From: Sideroxydans sp.
Lineage (GTDB): Bacteria > Pseudomonadota > Gammaproteobacteria > Burkholderiales > Gallionellaceae
DNA length: 64,000 bases
Direction of reading: 5' to 3'
Assembly: GCA_028687425.1 (NCBI GenBank)
Contig: JAQUAD010000004.1
Coordinates: forward strand, 21,595 to 85,594
Below the pieces are notes generated by a model that was not told where the DNA came from, made no database searches, and saw only the letters and a list, made by a program, of their open reading frames with translations. This document shows, piece after piece, positions 17,561 to 27,591 of this stretch. Every line of letters starts with the position of its first letter. Position 1 is the first letter of the stretch. A program made the position numbers and the translations under genes.

Positions 17561-20500
17561 TCAGTCCGACTCCCAATCGGCGATCAGCCGGTCCAATTCG
17601 TCCAGCGGGATGGGCTTGCTGAAGAAATAGCCCTGATAAGCCATGCAAGCATGGTGTTTGAGGAAACTCAATTGGGCTTCGGTCTCCACCCCTTCGGCTA
17701 TGACATCATGCTTGAAGTTCTTGGCCATATCGATGATGGTCTGCACCATGCCCGCGTCGCTCTCGTCGACGGTGATGTCGCGCACAAAGCTCTGATCGAT
17801 CTTGAGTTGATCCAGCGGCAGTTGCTTCAGATAGGAAAGAGAAGAATATCCGGTGCCGAAATCGTCCAGCGACAGCTGAACGCCGATCGCCTTCAAACGG
17901 CGCATTTTCCCTACCACGTCCGAAATGTCGTTCAGTACCACGCCCTCGGTCAGTTCCAGCTTCAACCTTCCCGGTTCGACGTCATGACGCTGCAGGATGG
18001 ATGACAGATGTTCCACGAAATCATGCATGGCGAACTGGTGGGCACTGACATTGACCGCCATCGTCAGTTTCGACTTGCGTGGATCACCCGACCACAGCGC
18101 CAATTGTGCGCAGGCATGATGCAGCACCCAATCGCCCAGTTCCACGATCAGCATGCTCTCTTCCGCCACCGGGATGAATTTCGCGGGCGGGATCATGCCG
18201 CGTGTCGGATGCTGCCAGCGCAACAAGGCCTCGACACCGACCAGTTTGCTTTCATTATTCACCTGCACCTGATAATGCAATTGCAGTTCGTTGCTCTCGA
18301 TGGCACGACGCAGATCGTTCTCCAGCATGGCGCGCGTATCCAGATCGTGTTGCAGACTGGGATCGTAGAAGCGGATCGTATTGCGGCCCGCATTCTTCGC
18401 CTGATACATGGCCACGTCCGCATGCTTGATCAGCTCGTCGGATGTCTCACTACCATCGTGGAACAACTCCACACCGATACTGGGTGAGCTGTAATGCTCA
18501 TGCTCCTTGAGCTGATAAGGGTGCGCCAGTGATTCCCTGATCTTTTCCGCCACCAGTTCCGCCTTGTACGATGCTTCTTCCCGGTGGTCGCCTATACCTT
18601 CCAGCACCACTACGAACTCGTCTCCCCCCAGGCGCGCGACCGTATCGACCTCGCGCACACAGTTCTTGATGCGTTCCGCCACCTCGACCAGCAGCAGGTC
18701 ACCGTAATCATGGCCGAGCGTATCGTTCAGCACCTTGAAACGATCCAGGTCGATGAACAACAAGGCTCCGAATTCGCCGCTACGCGCCGAAACGGCCAGC
18801 GCATTCTGCAAGCGGTCCTGGAACAGCCTCCGATTGGGCAATTGCGTCAGCGCGTCATAAAACGCCAGACCGCGGATCTCATCCTCGTTGCGCTTGCGAT
18901 CGGTGATATCGCTGAAGATGGCGACGTAATTGACCGTGTTGCCGGCTTCGTCTTTCACAGCCGTGATGGTCAGCCACTTCGGATATATCTCGCCGTTCTT
19001 GCGCCTGTCCCATATCTCACCGGACCAGGAGCCTTCCTCAAGCAAATGCTGCCACATGTCCTGATAGAACGCTCTGTCATGGCGACCTGAGCTCATGACG
19101 CGGGGATTCCTTCCCAGAACTTCCGATGAACGGTAACCGGTAATCTTGGTAAAGGCATGATTGACACGCACGATATTCGACTTCGCATCGGTGATCACGA
19201 TCGCGTCATGCGTCTCGAAGGCGGCAGCGGCCACACGCAGTTGCTCCTCGTCGCGTTTGCGCGCGGTGATGTCCTGCACCATACCCAGCGAACGCAACGG
19301 CTCGCCGGTCTCGCCGTAGGTGGTCGTGCAATGCTCGCGCACCCACTTGATGCGACCGTCCGGAAACAGCAGCCTGTGTTCAATATCGTAGGGCACGTGC
19401 TCACGCAGCGATTGCTGGAAGGTCTGCTCCACCCGGTCGCGGTCGTCCGGATGCACGGTCTTCTCGAAGATGTCGTACAGCGCCCCTTCGACGCTCCTGT
19501 CGATCTCGAAGATGTGATAAGTCTCATCCGACCATTTCAACTCGCTGGACGACAGTTCCATTTCCCAGCTACCCAGCTTGCCCAGCCGTTGCGCCTCGTT
19601 CAGCATCTCCTGCTTTTGCTGCAGACGCGAGGCATACTGCTTGCGCTGGGTGATGTCGTGGCAGAACACGAAGAGTTTCTGCCCCTCGGGCATGAACGTG
19701 GCTGAGATCTCTATATCCAGCACACGCCCATCCTTGCAGCGATGCTGTGTCTCGAACTTGTCGTACCCGTCGGTGACGATCCTTTCGATATGCGCCCCGA
19801 CATCCTCGGGCCGCTCGCTGGCCTCCAGCTGGCTGATATGCATGCCGACCAGTTCATCTACCGTATAACCGGACATCCGCGCATACGATTCATTCGCTTC
19901 CTGCAGGACGCCTTGGGCGTCCGTCATCCAGTAACCGTCCAGTGCCGTCTCGATAACCTGATGGTGACGCAACAATACTTCCTGGATTCGCTTGCGTTCG
20001 GTGATGTCTCGGCTGGCAGCGTACAGGTATACCTTCCCTTCTATCTCGACGCCTGTCGCACACACCTCTACCTGGACCAGCCGGCCATCCTTGCGCCGAT
20101 GCGTGGTATCGAAAGTGGCGCTTTTCCAGACCAGCTCCCTGAAACGCTGCGTCAGCTCCTCCGAGGTGAACTGATTGTCCCAGTCGCGTACATTGAGCTG
20201 CATCGCCTCTTCATGCGTATAGCCGAGCATGCGACAGAACGCATCGTTCACTTCCAGAACGTTGCCCGCGATATCCATTACATGGATGCCTTCCATCGAA
20301 TTGCGCATCAGCGCCTGGTTGCGGTACAGCTGGTTTTCGATCAGGCGCAATTGCTCGTGATGGCTGCTGGCATCCAGCCCGAGCCCGACCAGCACCGGCT
20401 CGCCGTCACGTATGACCCGCCGCCCAGTGAACTGGAAAGGGATGCGTTCACCGAATGTGGTGAGCAACCTGGCTTCGGCTGCCGCCTCCCCATTTTTAAA

Positions 20501-21928
20501 GACCTCCCCGATACGACTGGCGATCAGCGCCTTGTCATCGCCCTCGAACAGATCGAGCGGATCGGTACCAAGCAGCGCCCCTTCCGGCAAACCCAGTACC
20601 GTCTCGAAATTGTGGTTCACCATCATCAAGCGCCCGTTCGCCCCGATCATATAGAACACGCCGGGCAGGGATTCGATCATCTCCTTGCGGAAGGCGCTCT
20701 CGCGCTCCATCACGTCATGTCCGGACAAGGCATCCATCATGCTGTTCAGCGCGTGCACCAGCTGCCCGACTTCGCCGCCGTACCTTTCGCGCAGATGCGG
20801 GATGCGCTTGCGCTCCGCGATCTCGCTTGCCGCTTGCGTAATGCGATTGAGCGGACGCAGGATAAAACGCAGCGCCAGCATGAACACCACCGCAGCGAAC
20901 AGTGTCAGCAAGATGGCTCTGCTCATGCTCTGCCAGGGGATGCCCGCGGCATCCACGCCAAGCGCCTGCTGCGGGACATGATAGGCCAGCAACAGGAAGC
21001 GCTCCTGACGTTCCTTGTCGAAATCCACGCGTTCCGCTGCCAGATAACCTCCCGCGCCATCCGGCAACTCGCGCAACAGCGCACAGCTTGCGGCACCCGG
21101 CTCGAACCTTGTCTTCAGTATCGGGAAATCGTTGCGAATATCGGTTTGCTGCAAGCCGGACACAGGCGCAAGCGCGTGCTGTTTGTCGGGACGCAGCAGA
21201 TAGTGGCCATGGTCGTCGGAGACATAACTGCGCACGCCTTTCGGTATACCGTTGGCAACTGGCGCCAGCAGAGCGTTCGCATCCAGATTCAGCACCAGCA
21301 TGCCGAAACGGCGGCCTCGCTCATCGAACACCGGCGCCACGGCACGCAAAGTAAGGCGATGCGGCACTTCGATACGTCCGTGCTCCTTGTTGAGTGAAAA
21401 GTCGGAAAAGTGGACGCTCCCTGCAGCCAGCGCCTGGCCCGCCCTGAAATAGTCCGCCTCCCCCTTGCGCTGCAAGTCTGCATCCGGAACAACCACCAGA
21501 CGATCCCCGCTTCGATTGACGCGCACCAGTTCGCGCCCGCCGTCGGCCAGACCGAGGTAGCGCGCCTGGAAGTATTCAGGGTGTGCCTTCAGATAGTTCT
21601 TGAAAATATCCTGCAGGCGTCGCTCCCAGATTTGACGCGTATTGTTCTCGCGCGGATCGATACCGCCGTTGTGGATGGCCCTTGAGATGCCGGTGATCGC
21701 CGGCAGTGCTGACAGGAACAGTGCATCGCGCCGCAGGGTGTCCAGCTGCAGCCGCAAACGTTCACGCTCGATATGCAAGGCGCTGTCCAGCGACGACTCG
21801 CGATCCGCCAGATACTCATCCTTGATGCGCCTGTCCTCGCCGATGGTCCAGAATGCGCCGCCTGCCACTACCAACAGCAAACCCAGCAAAGTGATACGGG
21901 TCGAAAGGCTGATGTCGGCGAGTCTCAT
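17561..21928 (-). CDS. giant Cache-like/multi-PAS-GGDEF-EAL c-di-GMP enzyme
   Basis: This 1455-residue protein has a membrane helix at about 12-30, a large periplasmic sensor (about 30-330) with a Cache/LuxQ-like pattern (ERERLRLQLDTLRRDALFLS, then 'GMLVLNLDANALL'), a second helix near 335-352, HAMP, about five PAS/PAC modules, GGDEF and EAL. Both catalytic signatures are intact: GGDEF with I-site REVD, and EALLRW, 'DDFGTGYSSLSYL', 'KIDQSFVRD', 'VIAEGVET'. It starts 7 bases after the uracil-DNA glycosylase stop, so it is read at the end of the ispD-ispF-tsaB-rimI-udg run. Confidence 0.94.
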   Translation of the reverse strand: MRLADISLSTRITLLGLLLVVAGGAFWTIGEDRRIKDEYLADRESSLDSALHIERERLRLQLDTLRRDALFLSALPAITGISRAIHNGGIDPRENNTRQIWERRLQDIFKNYLKAHPEYFQARYLGLADGGRELVRVNRSGDRLVVVPDADLQRKGEADYFRAGQALAAGSVHFSDFSLNKEHGRIEVPHRLTLRAVAPVFDERGRRFGMLVLNLDANALLAPVANGIPKGVRSYVSDDHGHYLLRPDKQHALAPVSGLQQTDIRNDFPILKTRFEPGAASCALLRELPDGAGGYLAAERVDFDKERQERFLLLAYHVPQQALGVDAAGIPWQSMSRAILLTLFAAVVFMLALRFILRPLNRITQAASEIAERKRIPHLRERYGGEVGQLVHALNSMMDALSGHDVMERESAFRKEMIESLPGVFYMIGANGRLMMVNHNFETVLGLPEGALLGTDPLDLFEGDDKALIASRIGEVFKNGEAAAEARLLTTFGERIPFQFTGRRVIRDGEPVLVGLGLDASSHHEQLRLIENQLYRNQALMRNSMEGIHVMDIAGNVLEVNDAFCRMLGYTHEEAMQLNVRDWDNQFTSEELTQRFRELVWKSATFDTTHRRKDGRLVQVEVCATGVEIEGKVYLYAASRDITERKRIQEVLLRHHQVIETALDGYWMTDAQGVLQEANESYARMSGYTVDELVGMHISQLEASERPEDVGAHIERIVTDGYDKFETQHRCKDGRVLDIEISATFMPEGQKLFVFCHDITQRKQYASRLQQKQEMLNEAQRLGKLGSWEMELSSSELKWSDETYHIFEIDRSVEGALYDIFEKTVHPDDRDRVEQTFQQSLREHVPYDIEHRLLFPDGRIKWVREHCTTTYGETGEPLRSLGMVQDITARKRDEEQLRVAAAAFETHDAIVITDAKSNIVRVNHAFTKITGYRSSEVLGRNPRVMSSGRHDRAFYQDMWQHLLEEGSWSGEIWDRRKNGEIYPKWLTITAVKDEAGNTVNYVAIFSDITDRKRNEDEIRGLAFYDALTQLPNRRLFQDRLQNALAVSARSGEFGALLFIDLDRFKVLNDTLGHDYGDLLLVEVAERIKNCVREVDTVARLGGDEFVVVLEGIGDHREEASYKAELVAEKIRESLAHPYQLKEHEHYSSPSIGVELFHDGSETSDELIKHADVAMYQAKNAGRNTIRFYDPSLQHDLDTRAMLENDLRRAIESNELQLHYQVQVNNESKLVGVEALLRWQHPTRGMIPPAKFIPVAEESMLIVELGDWVLHHACAQLALWSGDPRKSKLTMAVNVSAHQFAMHDFVEHLSSILQRHDVEPGRLKLELTEGVVLNDISDVVGKMRRLKAIGVQLSLDDFGTGYSSLSYLKQLPLDQLKIDQSFVRDITVDESDAGMVQTIIDMAKNFKHDVIAEGVETEAQLSFLKHHACMAYQGYFFSKPIPLDELDRLIADWESD

Positions 21929-21935
21929 GGGGCGC

Positions 21936-22682
21936 TTACCTCATCAGTGCGACCGCAGCCTTCAGATCCACCCAGGCCTTGGCCTTTTCGGATGGGCTGC
22001 GCAGCAGGTAGGCGGGGTGATAGGTGATGATGAGTGGCGTACCGTGATAGTCATGCACGGTCTCGCGCAATGAACCCAGCGTGGCCTCCCGCCCCAGCAG
22101 GGAAGTAGCTGCCACCTTGCCCAGTGCAATGATGAGTTTTGGTTTGATCAGGGCGATCTGCCGCTGCAGGTACGGCAGGCAGGTCGCGATCTCGTCCGCC
22201 TCGGGGTTGCGGTTGTTGGGCGGACGGCATTTGACGATGTTGGCGATGTACACATTGTCGCCGCGTTTCAGGCCGATGGAGAACAGCATGTTGTCGAGCA
22301 GCTTGCCCGCCTGCCCCACGAACGGTTCGCCCTGCGCATCCTCGTCCGCGCCCGGCCCTTCGCCGACGAACAACCAGTCGGCCTGCTCGTCGCCGACGCC
22401 GAACACGGTCTGCGTGCAACCGGCGCGCAGCTTGCATGCCTCGCATGCACGGACCTTCTCTTTCAGGTCGGGCCAGTCCAGCGCGGCGACGCCGGACACC
22501 GGCTCGGCGACGGGGATCTCGACAACGGCAGGGGCTTTGGCGACGACAGGCGATTCGATCTGCGCGGCTTCTGTCGCTTCCTGCACGACGGGAAAGGCCT
22601 CTTCCTGCACGGGCACGCCGCGCCGTACCCAGAGCGGATACAGGCTCAGTTCGCGCAACACGTGTTCATCCCGAACGTTCAC
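21936..22682 (-). CDS. uracil-DNA glycosylase, family 4 (Fe-S type)
   Basis: A 248-residue protein. After a variable Ala/Val/Pro-rich linker of about 70 residues, the family 4 UDG domain begins with a cysteine pair '[10 protein letters not shown]' (iron-sulfur ligands), then motif A '[20 protein letters not shown]', '[13 protein letters not shown]' with a further cysteine, and motif B '[10 protein letters not shown]'. It excises uracil from DNA. The start is GTG at 22680-22682, overlapping the rimI stop by four bases (GTGA). The N-terminal block '[10 protein letters not shown]' is typical of the betaproteobacterial form fused downstream of rimI. Confidence 0.92.
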   Translation of the reverse strand: MNVRDEHVLRELSLYPLWVRRGVPVQEEAFPVVQEATEAAQIESPVVAKAPAVVEIPVAEPVSGVAALDWPDLKEKVRACEACKLRAGCTQTVFGVGDEQADWLFVGEGPGADEDAQGEPFVGQAGKLLDNMLFSIGLKRGDNVYIANIVKCRPPNNRNPEADEIATCLPYLQRQIALIKPKLIIALGKVAATSLLGREATLGSLRETVHDYHGTPLIITYHPAYLLRSPSEKAKAWVDLKAAVALMR

Positions 22683-23119
22683 AAACCTCTCCCCATCAAT
22701 ATGGCATCTTCACGGCCGCTGTGGGCCGGATAGTAATCGCGGCGCAGCCCGATGTCACTGAATCCCGCACTTCTGTACAAGGCGAGCGCCGGGGCGTTCG
22801 ACGCACGCACCTCCAGCACCATGCGTCTCATTTCCTTGCGCCTGGCCAGCGCCAGCATCTCGTGCAACAACTGCTTGCCCATCCCCTTGCGCTGTTGCGA
22901 TGAAGCGATGGCAATATCCAGCAGCTCCGCTTCGTCCACCGCCAGCATCATCAGTGCGTAACCGATCAATTCTCCCGCTTCCGTCTCGAACACCTTGCAC
23001 AAATAGCCGCTGCGCAGCGCATCGCTGAAATTACCCAGCGTCCAGGGATGGGCATGCACCACGCGCTCGATGGCCAGCACCGCATCCAGATCCGCTTCGG
23101 TCATGTCGCGCAGGATCAT
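22679..23119 (-). CDS. rimI: ribosomal protein S18 alanine N-acetyltransferase
   Basis: A 146-residue GNAT acetyltransferase. It has the acetyl-CoA loop '[13 protein letters not shown]' and the RimI ending '[25 protein letters not shown]'. RimI acetylates the N-terminal alanine of S18. I start it at ATG 23119, which overlaps the tsaB stop (ATGA at 23116-23119); the same frame is open upstream to 23740, but only as an antiparallel-frame read of tsaB. The tsaB-rimI pair is a standard bacterial neighbourhood. Confidence 0.94.
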   Translation of the reverse strand: MILRDMTEADLDAVLAIERVVHAHPWTLGNFSDALRSGYLCKVFETEAGELIGYALMMLAVDEAELLDIAIASSQQRKGMGKQLLHEMLALARRKEMRRMVLEVRASNAPALALYRSAGFSDIGLRRDYYPAHSGREDAILMGRGL

Positions 23120-23790
23120 GCCGCGCGTTCGCGTGTGGTCAGTGCGACCTTGTCGCGCAGATAGAGCGGCAAGGCCAGCGCCGCATCCAGTGCATTGCCC
23201 TGTTCGAATTCCACTGCCGCCAGTCGCGCCACCGCCGCGGCCTGCGGCACGGCTTGCGCATCCATGCCGTCCAGCTGCGCGGCATAACGCTGCTGCAATA
23301 CCTCGCTCACTGCGAAACCGCTGCCGCAGCCGAACCAGCCTGCTCCGGCAAGAGCCGATGCAGCATCGGGCTTGCACAGGCAAGGCTCGATGACCGTGCG
23401 CCAGACCCCGCCTTCTTTCTGATAGGCCGCCAGATATATCTCGCCCATGCGTGCATCCAGCGCAGCGATGACCTTGTCCCTGCCAGCCGCTTCGGCCAGT
23501 GCGTGCAAGGTGCATACCCCCACGACATTCACATCGACACCGAACGCCAAACCTTGAGCCACACCGCAGGCGATGCGCACGCCGGTGAACGAGCCGGGAC
23601 CTTTGCCAAAAGCGATGCCTTCGACCTGCCTGATGGTTGTGCCGGCAGCTTTCAGCACATCGTCCACCATCGCCATCAGCACTTCGGAATGTTTCTGTCC
23701 CACTTTCTCGCTGCGCTCGCTGAGCACGCCGTCCTGCCACAGGGCGACGGAGCAGTATTCAGTGGAAGTTTCGATTGCGAGGATGCGCAT
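23116..23790 (-). CDS. tsaB: tRNA threonylcarbamoyladenosine biosynthesis protein TsaB
   Basis: A 224-residue ASKHA-fold protein. It begins '[17 protein letters not shown]' and carries 'HSEVLMAMVDDVL', 'GIAFGKGPGSFTGVRIACGVAQGLAFG' split motifs and 'IAALDARMGEIYLAAY', which are diagnostic for TsaB (YeaZ). TsaB partners TsaD and TsaE to make t6A37 in tRNAs reading ANN codons. Its ATG shares one base with the ispF stop (TGATG), and its stop overlaps rimI. Confidence 0.95.
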   Translation of the reverse strand: MRILAIETSTEYCSVALWQDGVLSERSEKVGQKHSEVLMAMVDDVLKAAGTTIRQVEGIAFGKGPGSFTGVRIACGVAQGLAFGVDVNVVGVCTLHALAEAAGRDKVIAALDARMGEIYLAAYQKEGGVWRTVIEPCLCKPDAASALAGAGWFGCGSGFAVSEVLQQRYAAQLDGMDAQAVPQAAAVARLAAVEFEQGNALDAALALPLYLRDKVALTTRERAA

Positions 23791-24269
23791 CAGTCGGCCA
23801 GCAGCAGCACCACCGCCTGCGCCGCGATGCCTTCGCCGCGCCCGGTGTAACCGAGCTTCTCGGTGGTGGTGGCCTTCACATTGACGGCGCTCTTTTCCAG
23901 GCGCAGATCGGCCGCGATGTTCTCTACCATCTGATGGATGTGCGGTGCCATCTTCGGCGCTTGCGCGATGATGGTGGCATCCACGTTAGCCACGCGCCAG
24001 CCCGCCTCGCGCACCAGATGCAGCGTCTCGCGCAGCAGGATACGGCTGTCTATGTTCTTGAATTTCGCATCGGTATCCGCGAAATGTTTGCCGATGTCGC
24101 CCAGTGCCGCCGCGCCCAGCAGGGCATCGCAGACGGCGTGCAGCAGCACATCCGCATCGGAATGTCCGAGCAACCCTTTTTCATACGGGATGTCCACGCC
24201 ACCGATGATGAGTTTGCGATCCGCAACCAGTTGATGGACGTCGAAGCCTTGTCCGATACGCATGTTCAA
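23790..24269 (-). CDS. ispF: 2-C-methyl-D-erythritol 2,4-cyclodiphosphate synthase
   Basis: A 159-residue IspF, the fifth step of the MEP isoprenoid pathway. Zinc ligands are in 'GQGFDVHQL' (Asp and His) and in '[22 protein letters not shown]'. Other conserved pieces are 'DSRILLRE' and '[24 protein letters not shown]'. Its start overlaps the ispD stop by four bases, so the two MEP genes are coupled, as is common in proteobacteria. Confidence 0.96.
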   Translation of the reverse strand: MNMRIGQGFDVHQLVADRKLIIGGVDIPYEKGLLGHSDADVLLHAVCDALLGAAALGDIGKHFADTDAKFKNIDSRILLRETLHLVREAGWRVANVDATIIAQAPKMAPHIHQMVENIAADLRLEKSAVNVKATTTEKLGYTGRGEGIAAQAVVLLLAD

Positions 24270-24946
24270 TTCCTTTTCTGCAGCAGCAGTTCTGCCAGTT
24301 CAATGTCTTGCGGATAGGTCACCTTGAAGTTGCTGCTGTCACTCGCCACCAGCTTCGGTTGCAGCCCCATCGCCTCGATGGCCGAGGCTTCATCGGTGAC
24401 GCTCGCGCAACGTGCCAGGGATTCGGCCAACAGTCCGGCGCGGAACATCTGCGGCGTCTGCGCCTGCCACAGGCCTTCGCGCGGTTCGGTATGGGCGATG
24501 CGTTGCTGTGCATCGGCGCGCTTGAGGGTATCCGCCACCGGCACCGCCAGGATGCCGCCGATCGGGTCGTCGCGCAGTTCCGCGATCATGCGCGCCAGCA
24601 GGTGTTGCGTCAGGTTGGGGCGTGCCGCATCGTGCACCAGCACCCAGTCGTCCGGCTCCAGCTCCGAAGCGAGCAGGCCGTTGCAGACGCTCTCGGCACG
24701 GGTTACACCGCCGCAATACAGGGGCTGCAGCTTCTCGCCGCAATGCGACCAGTCGTAACGGGCAAAATATTCATCGTCGGGCGCCAGCACCACGAACACC
24801 GTCCTGATCTGCGGGCAGGCGCACAGGGTGCTGAGTGCATGCCAGATCATGGGATGACCGGCCAGATCGAGATATTGTTTGGGCAGTTCGTGGCCCATAC
24901 GGGCACCGAAACCGGCGGCGGGAACTAATGCATGGAATTCAGACAT
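24266..24946 (-). CDS. ispD: 2-C-methyl-D-erythritol 4-phosphate cytidylyltransferase
   Basis: IspD activates methylerythritol phosphate with CTP. The CTP-binding loop is '[19 protein letters not shown]', and '[11 protein letters not shown]', 'VPVADTLKR' and '[11 protein letters not shown]' follow as expected. I choose ATG 24946 ([12 protein letters not shown]), the usual family start, rather than the ATG eleven codons upstream at 24979, which would overlap the HD-GYP gene. The protein is then 226 residues. Confidence 0.95.
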   Translation of the reverse strand: MSEFHALVPAAGFGARMGHELPKQYLDLAGHPMIWHALSTLCACPQIRTVFVVLAPDDEYFARYDWSHCGEKLQPLYCGGVTRAESVCNGLLASELEPDDWVLVHDAARPNLTQHLLARMIAELRDDPIGGILAVPVADTLKRADAQQRIAHTEPREGLWQAQTPQMFRAGLLAESLARCASVTDEASAIEAMGLQPKLVASDSSNFKVTYPQDIELAELLLQKRN

Positions 24947-24975
24947 GGGCGCGAGTCTACCAAAGTTCGCGTGAT

Positions 24976-27468
24976 TCAACTGAGCGTGAAGCCATCATCC
25001 AATGCTTGCAGGCAGGCGTCCACCACTTGCTCGTCGTACAAGGTGCCGCGTCCGGCGACGATCTCTTCGCGTGCCGCCTCGATACCCCAGGCAGGACGAT
25101 ATGGACGGTGGGTTGCCATCGATTCCACCACATCGGCAACCGCGACGATGCGCGCCTCCAGCGAGATCTCCTCGCCTTTCAGGCCCCGCGGATAGCCCGA
25201 ACCGTCGATGCGTTCATGGTGCTGGTGGGCGATGTCCGCCACCGGCCATGGGAAGCGAACTTCCTTGAGGATGTCGTAACCCATGCGTGCATGCTCATGC
25301 ACGATGCTCATTTCGATGTCGGTCAGTCGTGCCGGTTTGCTCAGCACTTCTGCCGGGATACCGATCTTGCCGATGTCGTGGATGGTCGCGCCAAGACGGA
25401 TGCCGCGCTTGCGATCCTCATCCAGTCCCATCTTTTCGGCGATGGCGCAGGATAGCTCAGCCACCCGGCGCTGATGGCCGGCCGTGTAAGGGTCGCGCAG
25501 TTCAACCGCCATGGACACAGTATGGATGGTGCCTTCCAGCGCCCGTTCCAGCACTTTCTGCTGCTCGCTCAGGGCTTTTTCCGCGAACATGCTCGCCGTC
25601 ACGTCCTGCACGGTCCCCAGCGAGCGCAAGGGTTTGCCTTCTTCATCGAAGGCGGTCTCACATTTTTCCAGCACATATTTGATGCGGCCATCCTTCATCA
25701 ACAGGCGGTGATGGATCTGGTAAGCGCTGTGCGCCTTCAGTGAATCGTTGTAAGCCTGGTTCACCTCGTCGCGGTCGTCGGGATGGATGGCATCGAGGAA
25801 GGCTTCATAGCTCGCGCCGAACTGCTGCCTGTCGATCTCGAAGATGCGGTATATCTCGTCCGACCACTTGAGTTCGTTCGTCACCAGATCGAGCTCCCAA
25901 TGACCGAGATGCGCCATGCGTTGCGCTTCGGACAGGCGCAACTGGCTGGCACGCAGCGCTTCCTCCATGGCGACACGGTCCGAGATGTCCACCGAGATAC
26001 CCAGCAGGTGGGTCGCCTGTCCCGTTTCGTCGTACAGTCCGATCTTGAAAGTATGCAGCCAGCGCTCGCTGCCGTCTGCGATCTTGATGGGTTCGGCGGG
26101 AATCTCCAGCAGTTTGCGGCTTGCCAGCACATCCCGGTCTTTCCGGGTGAATGAATCCGCCTGCTCCTTGGGGAAGAAGTCATAGTCGTTCTTGCCGAGC
26201 AGGTCGGCACGCTTGTAACCCAGCAAGCGTTCGCCTGCCGAATTGAACAGTTCGAAACGCAGTTCCTTTGCCTCTTTGAGGAACACCATCGCGGGCATGC
26301 TTTCGACAACAGAACTCAACAACGACTGCGACTGTTTCAGTTGCTGTTTGATCTGCAAGGACTCGCGCATATCGAGGAAGGTCACCACCGACCCTTGTGC
26401 ACGACCATCCAGCAAGACCGGATAGGACCAGTATTCGACAGGAATGACGCTGCCGTCCTTGCACCAGAACACCTCATCTTCCACATGAAATGACTTTCCG
26501 TCGCGATAGGCATGGGTAGTCGGGCAATCCGCTTGCGCATACCGCGATCCATCCGCATGTGAATGATGGATGAGCTCATGCATGTTCTTGCCCAGCAACT
26601 CCGACCTGTCGGAATAGCCGAGCAGCTTCACACAGCTATCGTTGGCAAAGGTACATGCCCCGTCCATATCGATGCCATAGATGGCATGGGAGATCGAGTT
26701 GGTCAGCAGGGTCACCTGCGCTTCGGCCGTTTCAATCTCGACCAGCGCACGCTGCTGCGTGCGGGCATTGCGCAACAAGCCCAGCAAGCCCAGTACCCAG
26801 ATCAAGCCATGCCCACCGGCCAATGCGAACGCATCCCGCGTGTACTCAGCCTGCCGCGCATCGATGGGAATGGAAATACTGACACCGCCGCGAATATCGC
26901 CCGCCTTATCGCCATATTGGGCATGGCATTTCAGGCATGCTTCCTCAGTCACCATCGGCTTCATGTAGCGGTAATAGGTCTTGCCATCCGCCTGCTCGTC
27001 GGTCGATGCCCATACGCTGTCGCCCCTGGCGAAAGCCTCCAGCGCTTTACGTTCCCAGGCATCCGCCATATTGACCGGGTTGATCGGCTTCAGGCTGGAA
27101 ATATGTCCATGCACGAGACTACCGCCATCGATCAGGCCTTCGTGTACCAGACGAACGACATAGGAAGAATTCAACAGGGTCAGACGTTGTCCGCCGGGCG
27201 TGGTCACGTCCCGCTCCGGCACTGCGTTCAACCATGGACTGGGCTGCACCTTGTCGGTGACCGGCACATAGACGCCGCCGCTGCGTATGACCCAGTTCCG
27301 GTATTCCATATCCATGGCATGGATGGCCGATGCCTCGACATGAAGCGCATTCACATAACTCTTCCAGTGGGAATACAACGCCATTCCGAGCGACAACGCC
27401 ACAACGACGCTCCAGAACAACATCAGGAGGCGCGTACTACTTGTCATCAACATTATCTTGGAAGGCAT
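24976..27468 (-). CDS. HD-GYP phosphodiesterase with c-type haem sensor and PAS domains
   Basis: An 830-residue membrane sensor. A helix at about 12-32 is followed by a periplasmic DUF3365/Tll0287-like domain with a haem c motif CLKCH (Cys178, Cys181, His182); a second helix near 218-235 leads to three PAS/PAC modules and a C-terminal HD-GYP domain. HD-GYP residues are intact: '[10 protein letters not shown]', '[13 protein letters not shown]', '[12 protein letters not shown]', '[16 protein letters not shown]'. It should hydrolyse c-di-GMP under control of a redox or gas signal sensed at the haem; the signal is inference. It ends 29 bases before ispD. Confidence 0.93.
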   Translation of the reverse strand: MPSKIMLMTSSTRLLMLFWSVVVALSLGMALYSHWKSYVNALHVEASAIHAMDMEYRNWVIRSGGVYVPVTDKVQPSPWLNAVPERDVTTPGGQRLTLLNSSYVVRLVHEGLIDGGSLVHGHISSLKPINPVNMADAWERKALEAFARGDSVWASTDEQADGKTYYRYMKPMVTEEACLKCHAQYGDKAGDIRGGVSISIPIDARQAEYTRDAFALAGGHGLIWVLGLLGLLRNARTQQRALVEIETAEAQVTLLTNSISHAIYGIDMDGACTFANDSCVKLLGYSDRSELLGKNMHELIHHSHADGSRYAQADCPTTHAYRDGKSFHVEDEVFWCKDGSVIPVEYWSYPVLLDGRAQGSVVTFLDMRESLQIKQQLKQSQSLLSSVVESMPAMVFLKEAKELRFELFNSAGERLLGYKRADLLGKNDYDFFPKEQADSFTRKDRDVLASRKLLEIPAEPIKIADGSERWLHTFKIGLYDETGQATHLLGISVDISDRVAMEEALRASQLRLSEAQRMAHLGHWELDLVTNELKWSDEIYRIFEIDRQQFGASYEAFLDAIHPDDRDEVNQAYNDSLKAHSAYQIHHRLLMKDGRIKYVLEKCETAFDEEGKPLRSLGTVQDVTASMFAEKALSEQQKVLERALEGTIHTVSMAVELRDPYTAGHQRRVAELSCAIAEKMGLDEDRKRGIRLGATIHDIGKIGIPAEVLSKPARLTDIEMSIVHEHARMGYDILKEVRFPWPVADIAHQHHERIDGSGYPRGLKGEEISLEARIVAVADVVESMATHRPYRPAWGIEAAREEIVAGRGTLYDEQVVDACLQALDDGFTLS

Positions 27469-27558
27469 GCGAGCAACAGATCCTGTATGGAGCAGAGTTG
27501 AATTGATGATACAACTTCTGCCTTCGTGGGCATCGTCAATCTGACAGACACACAGGGG

Positions 27559-27564
27559 TATAAT
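27559..27564 (+). promoter_or_regulatory. candidate -10 hexamer for mfd
   Basis: A perfect TATAAT lies 27 bases before the mfd ATG, in the gap between the divergent HD-GYP gene and mfd. I see no clear -35 hexamer at 16-18 bases spacing, so the promoter is weak or depends on an activator. Confidence 0.4.
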
Positions 27565-27591
27565 GCGCGCCCTTTATCGCAGGCTGTTCCC

